Shown here one piece after another: positions 1 to 12,300 of a DNA stretch of 64,000 bases. The notes under the pieces are model-generated. The model was not told the origin of the DNA. It did no database searches and saw nothing but the letters and a program-made list of their open reading frames with translations. The DNA lies in NCBI RefSeq assembly GCF_003086295.3, contig NC_092054.1:15821878-15885877 (forward strand), given 5' to 3'. The DNA is from Arachis hypogaea. Taxonomy: Eukaryota > Streptophyta > Magnoliopsida > Fabales > Fabaceae. Each line of letters opens with the position of its first letter. Positions within the stretch are counted from its first letter, which is position 1. A program made the position numbers and the translations under genes.

Positions 1-258
1 TAGTAATGCATGTAATGTAAGATACCGAGTATTGTGCCTCTAACTACAACACAACCTTTACCTGCTAAAACATTTTGATAAAGCGTTGAAGCAATTGACA
101 TCAAATATTAAGGAACCTTGGTTTTACTATGGTTTAATGCTTTTGTTTGTTCCTTTCAGAAGCATGTCTCTACCAACTGTTGTTTATTTTTACATTCTGA
201 TTTCAATTTATTTTTCTGATTATACTAAATAACATGTGAATTAGTGTTGGATGGACAG

Positions 259-3200
259 GTTAAGAAATTTCATATTAAAGCCATGGAGTTATCATTCACA
301 CAAGGTCGGTGGAACTATGAAAGGTGGGGTGGATTTGATCCAATATCAAGCCATAATGCAAAGCCTCCTGGAGTTGAATTGTGGGCAGTCTTTGATGTTC
401 CTCCACATCAAGTTGATGCTTCTTGGAAAGATTTAACCCATGCGCTGTCAGGTCTGTTTTGTGCTTCAATCAACTTCCTAGAGTCTTCCACCACTTATTC
501 TGCTCCAAAATGGACATTTCAGTCAGCTTTAGGTAGTTTAAGATATGGGACTCTGCCACGAGAAGCTGTCTGCACTGAGAACCTTACACCTTGGTTAAAA
601 CTCCTCCCTTGTCGAGACAAAGCTGGACTCTCTGCCTTAATGGATAGACCGTCTATATACAAAAGCTTTTATCACTCCCAGCGGTTGCATTTAACACAAG
701 CCAAGACTGGTGCAGATCCGAAAAATTCAAGAGTTGTTCTAGAACAAACACTTACAGTTGTACTTCAACCCAATATTCTGACTGGTGGTACTAATTATGT
801 TAGTGAAGCAAAGATGCAACCAAGTTGGTCTCTGAGTTCAATATTTGGAAGAAAAATCAATGGAAGATGTGTTCTTGCTAAATCAAGTAATGTTTACCTC
901 CAAGTTGAGAGAGGTCTGGTTACACAACTTGAGAATCTCCAGAGCAGTACTGCTACATTTGCTGCCAATGGCACAAATCTTGATGATTTTGGAAGGAATG
1001 TTGGCTTCGAATTATCTGTTAATCCTGACAGGGTACTCAAAGAGGTGGAAAAGAGCTCCTCCATTCTGTATGAATATCCAATCAAAGTGCACAAAGACAG
1101 TGAGCAATTTGATTTAGGCATTACATGGAAGCATCCTGTTATTTGGTCAACCCCACATGCGCCTTTATATGCCAGTAGATTTTTAATGGGCAGTGGAAAC
1201 GAAAGGGGTGCCATTGCAATATGCATGAAGTCAACAGAATCTACTCAAGGGTTAGTTGCAGCCAATTATGTTGACCAGAGATGTAATTTTCAAGTTAATG
1301 TTCTTCAAATTGTGCCTTGGTATATTAAGGTGTATTATCACACTTTACAATTATTTGTGGATGAAAAGCCTCAAGTACTCACAGACTTTGTTGAGAGAAT
1401 GCGTGTTTCACCTTCTGAAGACAAAGTATCACCAGGGTTGATGGAACTGGTCCTCAAATTGCCCTGTGAGGTTAAGTCAGCAGTATTGAATATAGAGTTT
1501 GATAAGGTTTGCTCATATTTTTATTAATGTTTATTTTTCTTCTGAGTTTTTGCCTCACATTTTGTTGTTTGACATACATCAACCTCCTTGCAAGTTAAAT
1601 TAGAAAAAAAAAACCTCCAAATTGTAATATGGAAATCAATTGATGATTATTTTTCTTGGTAAATAATTCGGCTCAGATTTCCGGAATCTAATGAATGAAT
1701 GCAATATATTATGTGCTTTTACTAATGTAACTTTTCATAATTGGAACTGATCTCTTAACTCAGCTTTGTCATCAAATGCATTTGTGCAATGTTCTGTAGG
1801 AGCCGATCAGTTGGGTGGTTAAAATGTCCGACTTCTATAATTGATTGAATCTTTAATCAGTAGGGATAGCTATAGCGCATGAAAAATATATAAATAAACA
1901 AAAGTACCTAAATATACTTCAAGTAGAGCATAACACAGTGGTTATGGGCATAAGTAGTGTATTTTGTGTGTCCCCCTTGATTGACTTCAGAAGTTGGTAG
2001 AAGCTATTACTTGATTTTTTTTTTTTTTTTTTTTTTCAGTTTAGACACTTCTAGGATGGATGAATTCTAAACAATAGTTTCATGGTTAGATAAACTTGGT
2101 CTTTGACTGCTTTTTTCTGGTGTGAATAGGGCTTCTTGCACATTGATGAGTACCCTCCAGATGCTAATCAAGGATTTGACATTCCATCAGCAATAATAAG
2201 CTTTCCTGACTTCAATGCTGGCCTGCAATTTTCTGATAACTCTATAAGCAAGACCCCAATGTTGTCCAAGTTACAGGTTAATTGAATTGCACTCTTGACT
2301 CTGGTACATAAAAACGTTTGTGTCATATCTAATTCTGAATCTATAATGCAGGAAAGGAGTCCTGTTATCTCATACACAGAAGTTTTGCTTGTACCCTTGA
2401 CAACCCCGGACTTCAGTATGCCTTATAATGTCATAACAATTACATGCACAGTTTTTGCATTGTATTTTGGATCTTTGTTAAATGCACTCCGGAGACGTGT
2501 TGGAGAGGAGGAAAGGCGTCTGAACGATAAAGGTAACACTCAACTTTTCCAGTTTTTACATCCTAAGACACAAGTAACGTAATTTCGTATAACTACGGAT
2601 GAGCCTTCTACATATCATGCCTGTGTAATTGATAAAATGATAGGCGATGTGACTTAAGAGCCACGAAATGTGGGGGTTTTGCTTTTCCTTTTATTATTTT
2701 TTAATTTCTTTTGGGGGGTGTGTCTGTGTGTGTGTTTTGGTTTTTTTTTTTTTGAAAGAATGATGCCCTAGAGCATGAGGCTTCTGCTATTTTGGGTTTT
2801 GGAAGGATCAAACGGATGTAATATGCTTACTGCCATTGGTAGAGAAGGTGTTTGTGACTGGAATCAGTGATCAGTGCCAACCTTTAGTTATAAGTAAACG
2901 TAGTAATTAGTGAAACCAATCTTCAATATTGCAACACCATGCACTTTTATTGTATTCATACTGCATTCTACAGCTTACATCTCTAACTTTCTATATTACT
3001 TCTCCCAATCCGCCTCTTATTTTTGTGTGTAATTATTGCTTAAAGTTTCTGATGTGTCATGTATCTTTCTGTTTGTAGGCGGAAAGAAAGACGTGCTTCT
3101 TAATCGAGTACTAGGTAAATTATCTTCCAAGTTTGGAGGGAGATCAGCAGTGTCCTCTCAACCATCATCATCATCGTCATCATCCCTCATCAGCCCAAAA

Positions 3201-3260
3201 TTGATTCTTAGAGTACTATTAGTTGCAGGAATTGCTGTTGTATGGCAATACTACTCATAA
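259..3260 (+). CDS. PIGT: GPI transamidase subunit PIG-T/GPI16, 5'-partial (last four coding exons)
   Basis: PIG-T is a subunit of the ER-membrane GPI-transamidase, which cleaves the C-terminal signal of precursor proteins and attaches a GPI anchor. Coding exons read 259-1506, 2130-2276, 2352-2532 and 3079-3260, all with GT-AG borders and compatible phases, ending at a TAA. They give about 585 residues; plant homologues have about 640, so some 60 N-terminal residues, including the signal peptide, lie upstream. Family-specific stretches visible are [84 protein letters not shown] and [18 protein letters not shown] membrane segment ([20 protein letters not shown]) is followed by a basic RRR cluster, a serine run, and a second hydrophobic stretch ending WQYYS, as in plant members. 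The fold is lumenal with a C-terminal anchor. The acceptor at 257-258 was chosen by alignment to the remembered Arabidopsis protein; an earlier acceptor at 243-244 is possible. The gene is convergent with its downstream neighbour. Confidence 0.95.
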
Positions 3261-3682
3261 CTAGGTACTACTTTCGGTGTTAAATTATGTACATTACAAG
3301 CCTTTACTTCCACAGCTAAATGTACTTCATTCATATATCTATGTTTCTGTTTGATCAAGTTAACGTTTGTACATCACCAAATTGATTGTATCAAAATTTT
3401 GACGATTGATGTTACTTTTGATTATTTTGACACAGTAGAAGTCACACTACCTTTTTTGCTGTTTTTCTTCTTTGTACTAGTGTTGTCATTCATCATGGGT
3501 AATGTTTCCCATATCTGGCAAGCAATTTTTTCTTAAATATGACCATGAAAGCTTGAGTAATCAATGTTTAATCTCCATTGATTTCACATTTTGTCACAAA
3601 ATTAACAAATGATGTGAAGCACACCATTAGATGTTAATTTAGTATCTTTCGAATTAAAATAAAATCTATTTATATACACCAT

Positions 3683-3684
<2 letters not shown>
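3261..3684 (+). other. PIG-T 3' UTR and downstream spacer
   Basis: Non-coding sequence after the PIG-T stop. It is T-rich with several ATATAT/AATAAA-like motifs that could serve polyadenylation. I see no second gene. Confidence 0.5.

Positions 3685-3773
<89 letters not shown>
3685..3773. repeat. (AG)n microsatellite, about 44 units
   Basis: Perfect dinucleotide run of about 89 bp lying between the convergent 3' ends of the PIG-T gene and the minus-strand gene. It is likely polymorphic in length. Confidence 0.97.
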
Positions 3774-3776
<3 letters not shown>

Positions 3777-3887
3777 TACAGCATTCATGTAACAAAATAC
3801 AACGGCAGCATCCGAAAATGACTATGCAAAAACAGTCCACTGCTCATAAACATATATTGTATCAAGAGGTATAGAAACCCACAGAAT

Positions 3888-5517
3888 TTATCTCGTCCTT
3901 TTGCACTGAGCTGCTACAATTGCATCATCATCATCTCTAATCCGCTTCCGATTCTTGCTCGTCTGACTGCATGTGAATGGGCTGCGAGAAATGCCGCCGG
4001 AGAGGTTATCCCCTTTATCTTGAGTATCTGCGGGAAGTCCTGCAGGAAGTCCTCCAAATGTGTTAATATTGAGGCTTTTGTAGATGAAGCTTGCCACAAC
4101 CGTGAGACAATGCATTATTAGACATTTGGAGAAGAAACCAATGCTACAAGTTTAGTAGTTGGGGCATGATATAAGCATTGAAACAAAAACAAAACTATAT
4201 CTAGAGCTGAAGCTACGAGATAATGTATCTTAAGACACAAATGTGCTACTTGTTCTAAAAGGTGGAGGCATGAAAAGCAGAATTTTTTTTACGGGTCAAA
4301 TATAAAAATAAAAATTGACATTTGTTTCTTGGTTAAAAGATTGATATTTTGCCCATATAAAACGAAAACAAATGCAACCTATATTTAGATATGACCAACC
4401 GAGGTGAATTTCTCTTTATGAAAAAGTAAGCCAGTTAAGACAGAGAGAAGAAAGATCAGAACAAGAACATGCCTGACTTCTTGTTATCGCTCTTCAATTT
4501 CTTAAATAAATTGAAACCTTCCAACGGTTGCTTTCTCTTACAGCATAGGTCATCCAAAGTCTCACCTTTTTGTAAAGTAAATAGAAAAGCTTAAACAAAA
4601 TTAGTCACAAGAAAAGTTGAAAATATACCATCACAAGGTCAAACATAATTCTCCACAAGTCTCTTGAGACATACCTGAGTTGCCATCTTTCAACTTCTTA
4701 TTCCGTTGCAAGTTGAAAGCTTCCAATCGAGTCCTTTTTCCGCTACAAGAATTCTCACTTTCAATCACTTTACCATTCCCATTTTCAAAATCTTGAGGTT
4801 CATGTTCGCCTGCAGAGTCACAACATGAGTAGATAAGGAGAAAATATGGAGCGATGGCGAAAAAGCATACTTATGGATTGCAATTTCAGTTTCAAACAAG
4901 GCAGATCCTAGTTCAACAGACAGATTACCAAAGATAATAATCTACACAAGTATTTATCCACAAATAAACTGATGCTGACTGATTTGGTAGTTGATTTTTT
5001 AATTATCAGCTGAATTTTAACGTACATGTAGCATTTTTGGTAAAGACATCGTCACCATCACATTGTCAAGACAGAATTTATAAGAAATTAATTTGACTTA
5101 TGGTTATAAAACTAAACAAATTGATCGGTTTGAAACCTCGTAGACCGAACTTGTTGGCTATTATCAAAAAGGAAAAAAAAAAGAAAAGGAAAGTAACATA
5201 CGCTTGTTGGCAAGTTTAGAGAAGTTGCCAGTGACGAGAAGAGCATCACGGAGGTTGTTTCCAGTGGAGAGTCCTTTAGAAGAGAAGAAAGATATGAGAG
5301 ACTTCCAAGTAACAGAGCAAGAAATAAGGTCCACTCCTCTGCTTATGAAGTGACCGTTGAGCTTCACCGTTGATGGCTCTATCCCAAAGGCTTTTGCTAT
5401 GGACCCAAGATCAATCTTGTTTTCGTCCCAAGCAATTATGTTTGCTACCTTTGACAATGAAGGGCATAGAAGCTTTATCTCTCTGGGGTTCTTCGACATC
5501 GCAACAAGCAATCTCAA
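3888..5517 (-). CDS. Hypothetical small basic protein, four exons, probably nuclear
   Basis: I do not recognise this family. Proposed coding exons (minus strand) are 5517-5202, 4809-4675, 4565-4469 and 4074-3888, giving 244 residues with the phases closing on a TAA. The first exon encodes a compact leucine-rich region (CPSLSKVANIIAWDENKIDL, then GIEPSTVKLNGHFISRG) with a second possible start at Met7. Exons 2 and 3 each carry a related basic motif, LEAFNLQRNKKLK and LEGFNLFKKLKS. The C-terminus is basic/acidic (KNRKRIRDDDD, then QCKRTR), which suggests a nuclear protein. The exon 3 donor is uncertain: the strongest-looking site (CAG|GCATGT at 4472-4471) is a GC donor and would join exon 4 in another frame, whereas the GT donor at 4468 keeps the basic tail. 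The gene is convergent with PIG-T and divergent from the CCCH gene. Its upstream gap is extremely AT-rich. Confidence 0.7.
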
Positions 5518-5519
5518 AT

Positions 5520-6720
5520 GTGATTTTTATGTTACTGAAGGAGTTTGAGAGTGATTTTCTGACTTGATTAGTGTGTGTGGTAGTGTCACTAGTGTGTTTT
5601 ACGTTCTAACTTGCAATTGTTTCCAGTTTTGAGTGCCAAACGTTTCTGTTTGTTTCTGGAAGTGTCTAAAACTCTAAAGCTGCCATGCGTGGATCGGTTT
5701 ATGTGGATCGGGTACTTTGTTATTTAATTTTGTAGCCAACGGGTCCTTTATTATCATACATTGAAAAATGATGTGAATATCCTAATTCATTCTTTTTTTT
5801 TTCAGCTTCTTGAAAAAAGTTTTGAATCTTTTATTTTTTATGTTCTTAAAAAATAATATATATTAAGTATTAAAAAAAGAATTAAAAAGATGAACAAGTA
5901 TTCTTAATTGTTACTCTTATATATCGTCCCTTTTAAAATAAGTAGTCTTACTTTAAAATAATTTGTAATAATTTTTATATTAGATAAATTAGTTTTAATA
6001 AAATTATTTATAAATTAAATTTTATTTTTTAAAATACTATATTAGTTCAGTGTTTTTTTTTAGTTACAAAGTCCGTAATTTTTTACCTTATAGATTAAAT
6101 TCTCTAAAATTTTAAAAGATAAGAGATTAATTTATTAATTTTTAAGAAATTAATTTATTGATACAAAAATTGTTAAGGGTTTTTTTTAAAGATCAACAGA
6201 ATTAAAAATATAACAAATATAATCAAATATTAGATGTACTTAAAAAAAATTAGATATAGGAATATGATGTATGTTTTGTAAATTTAATTAAAAAATATAT
6301 TTTTATAGTTAAAATTTGATAATTTTATACAAAAATGAATTCTATATTTTGGAATTATTTAAATGGTTACAATTTTATAAAAAAGAAAAAAGTTAAAAGT
6401 TAAAACAATTTTTACTTTAATTTTTATACTATATTTAAATATTTCTACAAAATAAATTAAATTACAAATTTTTTACTATATACAAAATTCGGTTATCATT
6501 TATTAAAAAAATAAATATTTAAAAATAATATTTTTATCATTTTAATTTTTTAGTATATTTTTATTAGCGTTTAATAGGTGTTCGTGTCAACCGGATCGGA
6601 CCGGTACAAGTGCGAGCTGTCAACATTAATGATCCGGTTAGACATGTAAAACCGTTAATAAAAAAATAGTGAAAAACTGTTGAACCGGCCAAGAATCGGG
6701 ATCCGGCCGGTTTACGCAAA
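5520..6720. other. AT-rich intergenic region between divergent genes
   Basis: About 1.2 kb, mostly A+T homopolymer-like sequence with no credible coding potential. The last 130 bp (about 6580-6720) changes to CCGG-rich sequence (repeated GATCCGG, ACCGGT, CCGGCCGG) resembling the decayed 'ACCGGTTC' repeat seen again near 7910, 18700, 42100 and 45740. It may hold promoters of both flanking genes; no clear TATA box decides this. Confidence 0.5.
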
Positions 6721-6769
6721 ACGGAAGCTCCTTCGTTCCTTTCTCCCTTTCTTTCTTTCCTTCGGAAAG

Positions 6770-9339
6770 AAATAACAGAAACTCAGCCAAAAAACCCTAG
6801 CACTGTAAAGCCTACACCACCGCCGCAAGGAGCGGCATACTGCCGCCGTCCGTCGCACTCAAAGTTCGCCGTCCGTCCGTCCATCTAGCTTCCCTCGTGC
6901 TCCAAGTCTTCAACCCCGGTTCGCTGTCACCGATCGCAGCTGCTTCCTTGAGCTCGGCGTCCGTCGTCTTTGTCTGCTCAGCCGCGCTTCCTCCGCCGTT
7001 TGTTTGCCGTTCACGTTCGCGTCTTCGTTCAGTCGTCGTCTTCGTTGGCGTTCTTCGCCGTTCACGTTCGCTTGCGTTCACTCGCCGATCACCGTTCGAG
7101 TTCGCATTCGCGTTCGTCTGGAAGCGACGTTGCTCTGCTTCAAACTCTGCGACCAACCCGCGCGCTCCTCCTAGCCGTCGAACTGCTCTCTTTTGTCGCC
7201 GCCGTGAGTTCCCTAAACCCGCCACCAGACAATACACTCACACAACTCCAATATTCTGCTTCTAAATCTGCAAATTCTGATTTCTATTACAATAAGTAAC
7301 TATTTGATTTGGAAGTGGTTTGGATTTTTTTCATAGACTGAATTGAAGTATAGAATAGTAACGGTCTCTTCTCTTTCACATTGATATTAAGCTTTGATTT
7401 CTCTTATTTCGTTTTAATTTTACCGCACTCAACATGTTTGATGAAATGTTTTAAATATATTCTGGTTGGTTTTATAATTTCTAGCTTTTAGAAATTCAGT
7501 TAGATGATTGCATGTGAAACTAGAATAATTGGATCTTAGTAATTAGGAAATTTTAGCTGCACAAATAGCATCTTTGCAGAAAACATATTAGCATGATGAT
7601 ACCACTTGCATTAGTGTTCTGGTAAATTTTAACTGTTGTTGTAAACTTGTTAATTTGCTAATTGTTCTTGTGTTGTTCTGTTGTTCTTCTGTTATTTTTA
7701 TTTTATTTTATTTTATTTTGTTGTGATTTTCTGTTCTTGAACTTGTTAAGTTGATAATTTGCTAAATTGTTGGGCTGCTGTTGTTTTAATTTGCTAAATT
7801 GCAATTGTTAGGTTGCTGCGATTTAATTTGTTAGATTCTCTATTTAGGTATTGTTCTTGTTTATTTGCTAAATTGTTGTGTATTTATTGTTGTCTTTGAG
7901 ATTATTGTGGTTCGATAACCGGTCCGGTTTTCAGAACCTTCTGACACCTAATTCGCTGAAGAAAAAATTTAAGGCAGGGCGGCATAGCTCCCACTCCCGC
8001 CTCCCCTGCATTCTTCTTCTTCGTGCTTTGCTGCTTCATTCGTCCTTCAGCCGGTCAGCCACCAGGCACCAGCCAACCAGCCCTTTCTCCCTTCTTCCCT
8101 TTTTTCCTCTCCTGCCTGCCAGCCTCACAAGTTACTACCAGTCCACCACGATTCTTCATCGATCACCGTCGTCGTTCATTGCCAGCAGCAGAGAAGCCTT
8201 TCAGCAGGTAACTGGTAAACCTTGATTTTAATTCTAAAACTCCATTACTGTTATTAACTTATTGTTATTGTTGTGAAATGTGAAATATGGCGGTGATCGA
8301 ATAAATCTTTTGAAAAAATAAAAAATTAGAGATAAAAAGTAAAAGCATGATCTGAAGCAGCTGCTTTTGTCTTGTTAAAAGGCAAAATTATTTATTTTCT
8401 TCGTGTAAAATTTACATTTCATGGCTGAAATTTTCCTAGCATATAGGAGCGTATGAAAGTAATTCTAAAATTGATATTAGGCTGCATCAGGATTCAGTAG
8501 TAATGTAAAAAGAAGTTAGTTATAGGATATCTATCCATTTCAGGAGCTGCTTTGTGTGTATATTCTTAGAAGTAATTATTTTTGTGAAACTTTATCCAAA
8601 TTGATGCATTAAACTTGAATTTTTGTGTTACAGTGCGAAATTTTGTTTGTACATGTATGTAACATTATAACTGAAGTACCTTGTAGCTCTTTGAATTCCA
8701 GTGGAGCGAGGGAATTGTACCTGGCTAGGCGCAGCACATTGCTACAGTTCAAGTTCCTTGTTCCCTCAGTTCTTGATGTTCATAGACCTTTTAGGTCAAA
8801 CGTCAACCATTTGCTTCTTCATAAAAACCAGATCTTCTCAGCAGAAGTATATGGATTGATTGCAAGTTTGTATTTCATTTATATAAACTTTTTATTTATT
8901 TATTTATTTGCTCCATTGATTTTTCTGATACATTATGTAGTTGATCATTAATAATGGAGTAGACACCAAATAAAGTTTATGTTCTGTTCAAAGTGACACA
9001 TTTTATGGAGCTCCTAAAAAGGGCTAATTCTCTGTTCCATTTAATATTTGGCTTCTCAGCGTTATTTTTATTTATATATATCAAATAAATTTCAATTCAA
9101 TTGTGTTTAAAAAAACTTCTAATAATTTTTTGGGGGGTATTTCTTTTCCCTTTTCTCCCTCAATAATAACTCAGGTTTTGGGTTTACCCTTTATATTGAC
9201 TTGTTCAGATTTTTCCAAGGTTTTGGTTGCAGTGCCACACCACAACACCATCCCCTATAAGGTGGTGAGCCAGCTTCTTGCCTCTTTGCCAAATCCACAA
9301 TAAGAGCTTTGCAACTCTGAAACCTTTTTGTCGGTTCCA
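6770..9339 (+). promoter_or_regulatory. Leader region of the CCCH gene with two candidate alternative first exons
   Basis: Two GC-rich, pyrimidine-rich islands look like transcribed leaders. The first spans about 6780-7202, begins with an AAACCCTAG motif and ends at a strong donor (GCC|GTGAGT). The second spans about 7960-8213 and ends CAGCAG|GTAACT. A possible leader exon follows at about 8636-8845 (acceptor TTACAG, donor GAA|GTATAT). Another acceptor (TTGCAG at 9227-9232) starts the exon containing the CCCH start codon. Open frames cross the islands but resemble no protein I know and are probably untranslated. The sequence between is T-rich and intron-like. Which leader is used cannot be decided from sequence alone. 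Confidence 0.5.
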
Positions 9340-12300
9340 ATGGAGCAAGCTGAATTGGATACCTCAAAACCACCGAGTTTTCCTCCTTACCGCCGATCAC
9401 ACTTACGCAGCGAAACATACCTCACTCTCACTCGAATTTTCTCTCATCTTCCTGCCACACTTGGTACGTTATTTTAAATCAAAATGCTTCATGTAGCATG
9501 TTCTTTTGGTCAAGTATTAGTTGTGTTTTAAAAATTTGCAGTTATTCTTGTGCTTTGGATTGTATGGTTTTTGTATTTGTTTTTTTTTTGTTATGTTTTT
9601 TGCTTATTTTGATACTATTTTTACCTCTTTGCACATTTTTTCCCCTTAATCCAATCTGAATATTGCTTAAATTTTGGTTAATTGAACTCAATACATTTTA
9701 CTCATCAAGTGTTGTCTCTACTTTTTTAACTTACTTATTGCTTGTGAAATTGACATGGAAGTTTGGTTGTGGATAGGGATCAATTTCCTGTTGGTTTCAC
9801 TTTGATTATACACTTCTTCAAATTTATTTGCCTCTATCATGTTTGTTTTAAATTATGGTTATTTCTTTTCCAAGATAATGGCAATGGTAAAAAGAAGCCA
9901 GAAAAAAAGGAAAAGGGACCCGAGTTCCCTGAATCTGTTGGTTCTGATTTTATACGTCCCATGAGTGCTGTCCCGATCGAAAGCATACAGGAGTTTGACG
10001 AGACTGTTGAAGGGACTGGAAACAAGGGCAGGGTATGTGTTGTCAATGATATTGTTTTGGGTGATATAGAGGAGATGATGGGAATAGAAGAAGTTGAGGA
10101 TACTTCGAGGACGCTGCTGCAGGACAGGTGTAACGATGCAGATAAAGAGCAACAAAGGATAATGGATGAGTTGGAACTGGTTGTGAATGGAACACAAAAT
10201 ATTGTTCGTGATAGTGGTTTAATCTCTTTGAGTGCAGGGTCAGGTGAGGAACAGAATGGCAGCAATGCAGGTGAGATGCAAGTACAAGGCTCAACGGATT
10301 CTCTTCCAAATTCTAAAGAAGCTGAAGTTGAGAAGGTAGAGCTGGATTATGAAGATGAAAGGCTGCTGGATTATGATAATTTGGAAGATAAATGTGAAAT
10401 GAAAAATGAAAGAAATTTAGAAAAGTCAACTTGTGTAAACAATGCATCAATTTCTTCAAATATTCATATTGAAAACGAGGACATAGAAGAGGGAGAACTT
10501 GTTGGAGACTTTGGAGTGGATTGTAATTCGTTTGACATGCCTACTGCAGATTCATTTATTCCTCAAACGAAAATTGATGAGGTTCAGAACCCCGAAAGTA
10601 TTAATATGGGGAATACAGAAAAAGAAGGTTTAGGCAAAGAAATAGGTAGTAAACCGGTTACTGACGTATTGGAAGAAGACTCTGACCAAGATCATGGAAA
10701 CCCTGCTGCATCAGAGGTATGATCTTTACCTGGGTGCACTACCGCTTAAACCCACTTCTACGGTATTAAATGACAATCATTTCTTATATTTATAGATAGT
10801 CAATTAATTTCTTAGTTTTCACTGGCAATAACAAATCTCATATTTGACAAGAAACATGACATGACCACCCTTCCTGTTATTATTTTAGTTTAGCAATTTC
10901 AAAGAAAGTCATAACAGTTATTTTTGTTCCCGGACCACAATGTGATTCAATCTCCATTCCATTCCCATAAACCTCAAAAAGTAATGTGTGTATCCGAAAA
11001 TTGGTTCCTGTAGTTCTCAGTTATCATGAACTTTGTTGATTTTTTTTAAACTATTTAGGATATTAAGCATTATTAATTTAAAACTGATATTCTCTATACC
11101 TATATATAAAAAGGATTTGAATCCAATACCATTGACATTCAAGATCTTTCCATCTTGAGTATTCTCATATTGTTTACTATTTTACCCATTAACAATAAAT
11201 AAATAAAAAAGGTAGATTATTAGGCACTTGTATTGGTTTAAGAGTATGGTTGTTCAGTTTTCTCTTGTTCAATTTTTTCATCAACAGAAGGTTGATGTCA
11301 GCTGTAAAAAAAAGCGTGGCCCTGGTTCTGCGGAAAAGAAAGCAAAAAAGAAGGTATTCTTCTGATATATTGAGTTCTCATCCTTTTATGTCACCACAAT
11401 GTTAGTCAATTTTACATTATTTGGATAGAATAATTCATAAACCTGTTTTTTTAACAAGTGACTGATCCCATTCTTTCTTGAACTTCATTATGTAGAAAAA
11501 AGCGCGGAAAAAACGGGCAGAAAAGAACAAACAACTTGGTGTTAAAAGGTTGAAGTTGTCTCTAGTACAACAGAAACCAAAAACCATCTCTTATTGTCGC
11601 CATTTTCTTGTTGGAAGATGCTATGAGGTTTGTTGTGTAACTATAAAATGTTTTTCCCCCCTTATACTTGCATCGAGTTGTTTCCACTTTCATTCTTTTT
11701 TTTGTTTTTCATATTTTACTGTCGAACTTTGCATGAGAGCATGAGAAAATTTTATATTTGTGTTTTGATACTATAATTAACTGTGATCCTAGATGGTAAT
11801 TGAGATATTCATTTCTTATAATATGGCAACCTGCTCGAAGTTCATTTATATTTGGGACTAATGGTAAACACATTACATGATAACAAAATCCTATGATTCA
11901 ATAGATGTTTTTTTATGCAAGATTTCTATATTAGAAAGTTGAGTTAGAAATTCTGTAAAATTTCCTCATTTCCAGTATTTCTTTTATATGACATGAATTG
12001 ACATGAACCCTTGTAAATTTGTGCAGTAGCAAGCCTGTGATTGTTTTATGGGTATTATATTTTTGTAATTAATACAATATATACTATATTTTAATATTCA
12101 AAATTATCATATTATTTTGGTATCCTTTGCTTCATCTGATACAAAAATTTGGCAGGGTGACAAGTGCCATTTTTCACATGATACAGTGCCTTCTACCAAA
12201 TCAAAGGTACTTTTCTTATCTATAAGTTACTATCTATTGATTTTTCATCAAGACATTTCAGGACTTGAGAAATATCCTGTGAACTAGACTTTCTAACTGC

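Noticed and set aside
6812..7299. Overlapping open frames of 110-140 residues upstream of the CCCH gene
   Set aside because: GC-rich leader composition opens several frames on both strands; Arg/Ser-rich translations look non-coding and the region ends in a splice donor.
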